Origin: Seiridium cupressi | Taxonomy: Eukaryota > Ascomycota > Sordariomycetes > Amphisphaeriales > Sporocadaceae | Direction: 5' to 3' | DNA: 64,000 bases | Assembly (NCBI GenBank): GCA_036674765.1 | Contig: JARVKI010000029.1 | Location: forward strand, 1 to 64,000 | Shown here: in pieces, positions 60,576 through 64,000 of the stretch | Layout: each line of letters begins with the position of its first letter | Position numbering within the stretch: position 1 is the first letter of the stretch | Program-made: the position numbers and the translations under genes | Notes under the pieces: model-generated | Seen by the model: the letters and a program-made list of their open reading frames with translations, nothing else | What the model was told of the DNA's origin: nothing | The model's database searches: none

Positions 60576-62503
60576 ATGCTTCTTCCCTTACTTGCGGCTT
60601 GCTCTGTTTATGTTGGCGCCGCTCTGTCTGTGCCAGTGACAGACAGGGACTATGCCTCGGCACCGACTGTCGCTGTCAAGAATGGCACCTTGTCTGGTAT
60701 TCACAGTGCTGAGTATAACCAGGATTTTTTCCTCGGTATCCCCTATGCACAAGTAAGTGCTCTAGCCCAGCTGAAATATATCACAAGTCATGATGTTAAG
60801 TTTCTGTTCTGTCATCCAGCAAGCAGTACGCTTCGCTCAGTCTCAACCCCTCAATACCACCTGGGAAGACACGAAAGAGGCCACCGCCTATCCACCTCAT
60901 TGCATCGGGTATGGCAGCGATGAAGTTGGCTATGAGCTGTCTGAAGACTGTCTCTATTTAAATGTTGTTAAGCCAGCAGGGCTTAATGACACCTCGGATC
61001 TGCCAGTGGCTGTATGGATTCATGGCGGCGGCCTCTACATGGGAGGCTCTGCCGACAGGAGATACAACCTGAGCTTCATAGTGGAGAATTCTGTCAACCA
61101 GGGGACTCCCATTGTTGCTGTGAGCTTCAACTACAGACTTTCTGCGTTTGGCTTCTTGAGCGGCAAAGAAGCGCTGGAAGCTGGAGTGACCAACATTGGC
61201 TTCCACGACCAGCGTCTCGCTCTTCATTGGGTAAACGAAAATATTGCAGCATTTGGCGGTTCGCCCGACAAGGTAACAATCTTTGGCGAGAGTTCGGGCG
61301 CCGAATCGGTCAGTGCCCAAGTCTTCGCGTACAATGGTATGTTTGTTACTCTAGACTCAACTCTGATGTTCCGCTCACTAGCATAGGTCGTGACGATGGT
61401 CTTTTCCGTGGAGCCATCGCCGAATCTGGTTTCGGAGCAGTCCTTCCGAGGTATCCTGGCGGGTTAAATGCCACTGACTATCAGCAAGCTACCTTCGATA
61501 ACCTCGTGAGGAACACATCTTGCGTATCGACTGTCGGCACTCCTGAGGCTATCACGTGCCTCCGGGATGCTCCCTTTGAGGAGATCAACACTGCCATTAA
61601 CGTCACAGGGGTCAGCCCCTGGCCCCCAGTGCTCGACCATGACTTTATCGCAAACTACCCGGCAAACCAAATAGCAAATGAGAAGTTCGTCCACGTTCCC
61701 ATCATCATTGGATCAAATACCGATGAGGGTACGGCCTCCGGTCCTGGTCGCGGGCCAAACGATGGACCTGTCAACACTGATTCAGATTTTGCCTACGCTA
61801 TGGGCAATATACTTAGCTCAAACGTGACCAACTCAACCGGAAAGTCTGCTGACGAGATCATGTCCGAATTATCCATCCTTTACCCAAACATCCAGAGTAT
61901 TGGCATTCCGTCGTTGGAGTCCTGGCCTGTAGTGATCACGAACGAGACGGAGGAGGGTGAGGACCTTGGTCTGCAGTATCGACGCATCAATGCTTTGGCC
62001 GGCGACTACACATTCCATTATGCACGCAGGAGGGCCAGTCTTGCGTGGAGCAATGCGGACATTCCCTCCTATGCGTATCGGTTTGATGTCATTGTGAATG
62101 GCATTCCGGACTATGTGGCAGCAACTCATTTCCAAGAAGTAAGTACATGCTCGCCTACTCGCAGTGGTGTTTTCTGACAAGCATATGCCAGGTCGCTTTC
62201 GTATTCTATAACCTCAACGGAGATGGTTATGCCACCAACCCGTTCGCCAATACTACGCAAGAATACAAAGATCTTGCCCTTACGATGTCGTCTGCGTGGA
62301 TCAACTTCTTCGTGTCACTAGACCCCAATAGTGCCGCAGTAAGCCCACAGTGGCCGGTCTACAATACCACGTCTGGCGGTGGTGTTGGCGAGGAGATTGT
62401 CTGGAGTGTTGCGAATGAGGGAAGCTATGTCGAGTTCGATGATTATAGGGCCGAGGGCATCAAGTACATGAGCGATAACGCGCTGACCCTGTTCGGAAAC
62501 TAA
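60576..62503 (+). CDS. Secreted type-B carboxylesterase/lipase
   Basis: Four exons (60576-60752, 60820-61336, 61387-62138, 62192-62503) give 585 residues. The start at 60576 opens a signal peptide (MLLPLLAACSVYVGAALS). Family blocks are in order: FLGIPYAQ, SEDCLYLNVV, VWIHGGGLYMGG (oxyanion hole), VSFNYRLSAFGFLSG, and VTIFGESSGA with nucleophile S217. The triad acid is E345 in GSNTDEGT and the base is H479 in ATHFQEVAFVF. Many N-glycosylation sequons fit secretion. The family hydrolyses carboxylic esters, from lipids to small aromatic esters; the substrate here is not predictable. Neighbours give no pathway hint. Confidence 0.93.
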
Positions 62504-63480
62504 TCCGTTGCATCGCGGTATCCGGCGGTGCAACCCGTAGAGTCAGCCTCCTACAATTATGAAAATACACGATTTACAACCCTCTTACTTGGTCTTTATT
62601 GGCTATAATGTAGTGAATATTTGTGCAAGCCTGAATCCGCTTGTTGGCAAAACTAAAGCTCAAATTGGGCCATCAACCTGTCGCTGACGAAAGGATGTTG
62701 GGCTCGACTAGTCCTTGTACGAGAGGTTCTTCGATGGGAGGCGGCGTGTACTATCTTCCGTGTGTCGGCTTTCTGACTTGCTGTAAATGTTATCCGGGGG
62801 AACGACACACGATCCGAGGCATTTTGCGTTTTGTGGCTGTCCATTGCCCACATGGTCACAATGATACAAGGTGATCGCGTTTTTCATTAGGACTGGATTG
62901 ATAGATCACTGTTCTTCCCCGAAGTGTGCGACTTATATCTAGCCAGCTTCGGAATACATTCTAGGCCATCATCAGCGAGTGTCTATATCTTCGGCGAGGG
63001 CATATTGTAATAAGGAACACGCGCATCGAAAGACAGAACTCCGAGCCTACCGCCACAGGTACAAAGGTGGTACTCGAAATGAGGAAAGAGCGTATCGGAA
63101 TGAACCCGATGACTGCTCGGGGGGCGGGTTGCCGGCCACCGACCGGGAACCGTTGTTTTACCCGCCCCGCCCTCAACTTGTCTCCCCCCTTCTCCCGTCT
63201 CTCATTTAACTAGTGTGCATTAGTTGCCGTTATTGGCGCTGTTTAATGTTCGTCTATAATTTCGTGGTGGTTGAATTGGATATAACCAACTTTTGGGTTC
63301 AGCAGTTAAGTAAACGTGCTTAACGTCACCTAGCAACTTCACGAGTGATATTTATTGCATTTAGGGTAAGTCAAGTGAAACCAAATAAGTAGCATATTTT
63401 CTTGATAATAAATACGTGAAGAGTTTTGTTCTTTCCTGCTATTGGATTGGTCACCTAAAATTAACTCTACTTGGATGTGA
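62504..63480. other. Spacer between carboxylesterase and amidohydrolase genes
   Basis: About 980 bases holding the esterase 3' UTR and the amidohydrolase promoter. The last 280 bases are AT-rich. No coding frame or repeat is supported. Confidence 0.55.
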
Positions 63481-64000
63481 ATGGTCGAATCCGTCGTTAC
63501 TAGTGCAGCCCGATCGCTCTCCCGCAGGACCGGGACGTCTCAAATTGATACACAGTAAAGTACCAATTCAATAAATATGGTTAACGGGCTCTGATGATTT
63601 TCGCAGTATACATGTTCTAACATCAAGCTTCGTCAAAGCTCTAGAGGACAACGGCGGTGATCCGTCGGGATGGACGACGCCCAGTTGGACTCTCGAAGAA
63701 TGCGTTCGCTTTAGCGACACAATCGGGGCGCCCTTCTTCGTGTTACCTGTGACCGCTCCCGGGCCTGCGCTTCTCGGCCCTATTGAAGAGGGCAGGAAGC
63801 TGGCGCGGACCTTGAATGAGGAGGTCTGGGACGTCTGCTGCCAGCGCCGAGGCAGGTTTGGCTTCTTCGCCAGCTTGCCTGACTTCAACGATGTCGAGGG
63901 CACGCTGGAGAGAGCTGAGACATGTACTCGAGGTCGAGAAGAGAGCAAACGGAGTCATTGTCATGACGTCCTACGGAGACAAGCTGATTGGTGATGAGTC
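63481..64000 (+). pseudogene. Amidohydrolase (Amidohydrolase_2, ACMSD-like), 5' part only, with a frameshift
   Basis: Exon 1 (63481-63554) starts MVESVVTSAARSLSRR and ends at the metal-binding motif; exon 2 (63607 onward) completes it as D-T-H-I-H-V, the zinc-binding HxH of the Amidohydrolase_2/ACMSD family. The sequence continues with EDNGGDPSGWTTPSW, VLPVTAPGPALLGPIEEGRK and RFGFFASLPDFNDVEGTLER, all typical of that family. After codon AGA at 63911-63913 the sense moves to another frame, resuming LRHVLEVEKRANGVIVMTSY through to the right edge. One extra base in the GAGAGAG run at about 63908-63914 explains this. Either the gene is broken or the base is a sequence error. Family members decarboxylate or hydrolyse aromatic or semialdehyde acids. 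The rest of the gene lies outside the window. Confidence 0.72.

Noticed and set aside
653..64000. Secondary-metabolite cluster or a new multi-gene defence system
   Set aside because: No PKS, NRPS, terpene synthase, NLR/HET domain, transporter-regulator pair or co-oriented gene run was found; genes are mostly conserved housekeeping or single secreted enzymes.

Overview
The window looks like nuclear DNA of a filamentous ascomycete, most likely a Sordariomycete. Genes carry short GT..AG introns of about 50-100 bp, GC-rich exons alternate with AT-richer spacers, 5' leaders are pyrimidine-rich, and the gene content is fungal: WSC-domain copper radical oxidase, GH6 cellulase, Ssk2-type MAPKKK, Sld3, Bem46, Csc1. 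I cannot name the genus. The GH6 enzyme, the WSC/AA5 oxidase and a secreted type-B carboxylesterase suggest a plant-associated or biomass-degrading lifestyle (inference).

Layout: 1-73 is a pure C run. 653-4056 (-) is a secreted four-WSC copper radical oxidase. 4.1-8.4 kb shows no gene. 8367-11723 (+) is an NF-X1 type zinc-finger protein, tail to tail with a Bem46 hydrolase (12357-13795, -). A 4 kb spacer precedes a LYAR-type zinc-finger protein (17798-19607, +). 19.6-25.5 kb is a gene-poor pocket with two decayed small-secreted-protein genes facing away from each other. 25530-28614 (+) is a Csc1/OSCA channel and 31051-32449 (+) a GH6 cellulase. Sld3 (32974-35990, -) is divergent from an Ssk2-type MAPKKK (37424-41574, +). 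The nucleolar GTPase Nug1 (43480-45190, -) is divergent from a glycerol-3-phosphatase-like HAD enzyme (45935-46794, +). About 10 kb without a convincing gene (46.8-56.9 kb) lies upstream of a homeobox transcription factor (56867-58832, +). A secreted carboxylesterase (60576-62503, +) and the start of an amidohydrolase (63481 to the right edge, +, with a frameshift) close the window.

There is no secondary-metabolite cluster, mobile element, CRISPR array or obviously new multi-gene system. Three genes have a plausible common theme, osmotic stress: the Csc1 channel (gated by hyperosmotic stress in family members), the HOG-pathway MAPKKK, and the glycerol-forming phosphatase that acts downstream of HOG. 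They are not adjacent, so this may be chance. The observations most worth checking are the roughly 100-codon open frame continuing past the stop of the MAPKKK, the 10 kb spacer before the homeobox gene, the two decayed secreted-protein genes, and the one-base frameshift in the amidohydrolase.

Exon coordinates were worked out by hand from splice signals and reading-frame continuity. Spliced lengths divide by three for every complete multi-exon gene listed.
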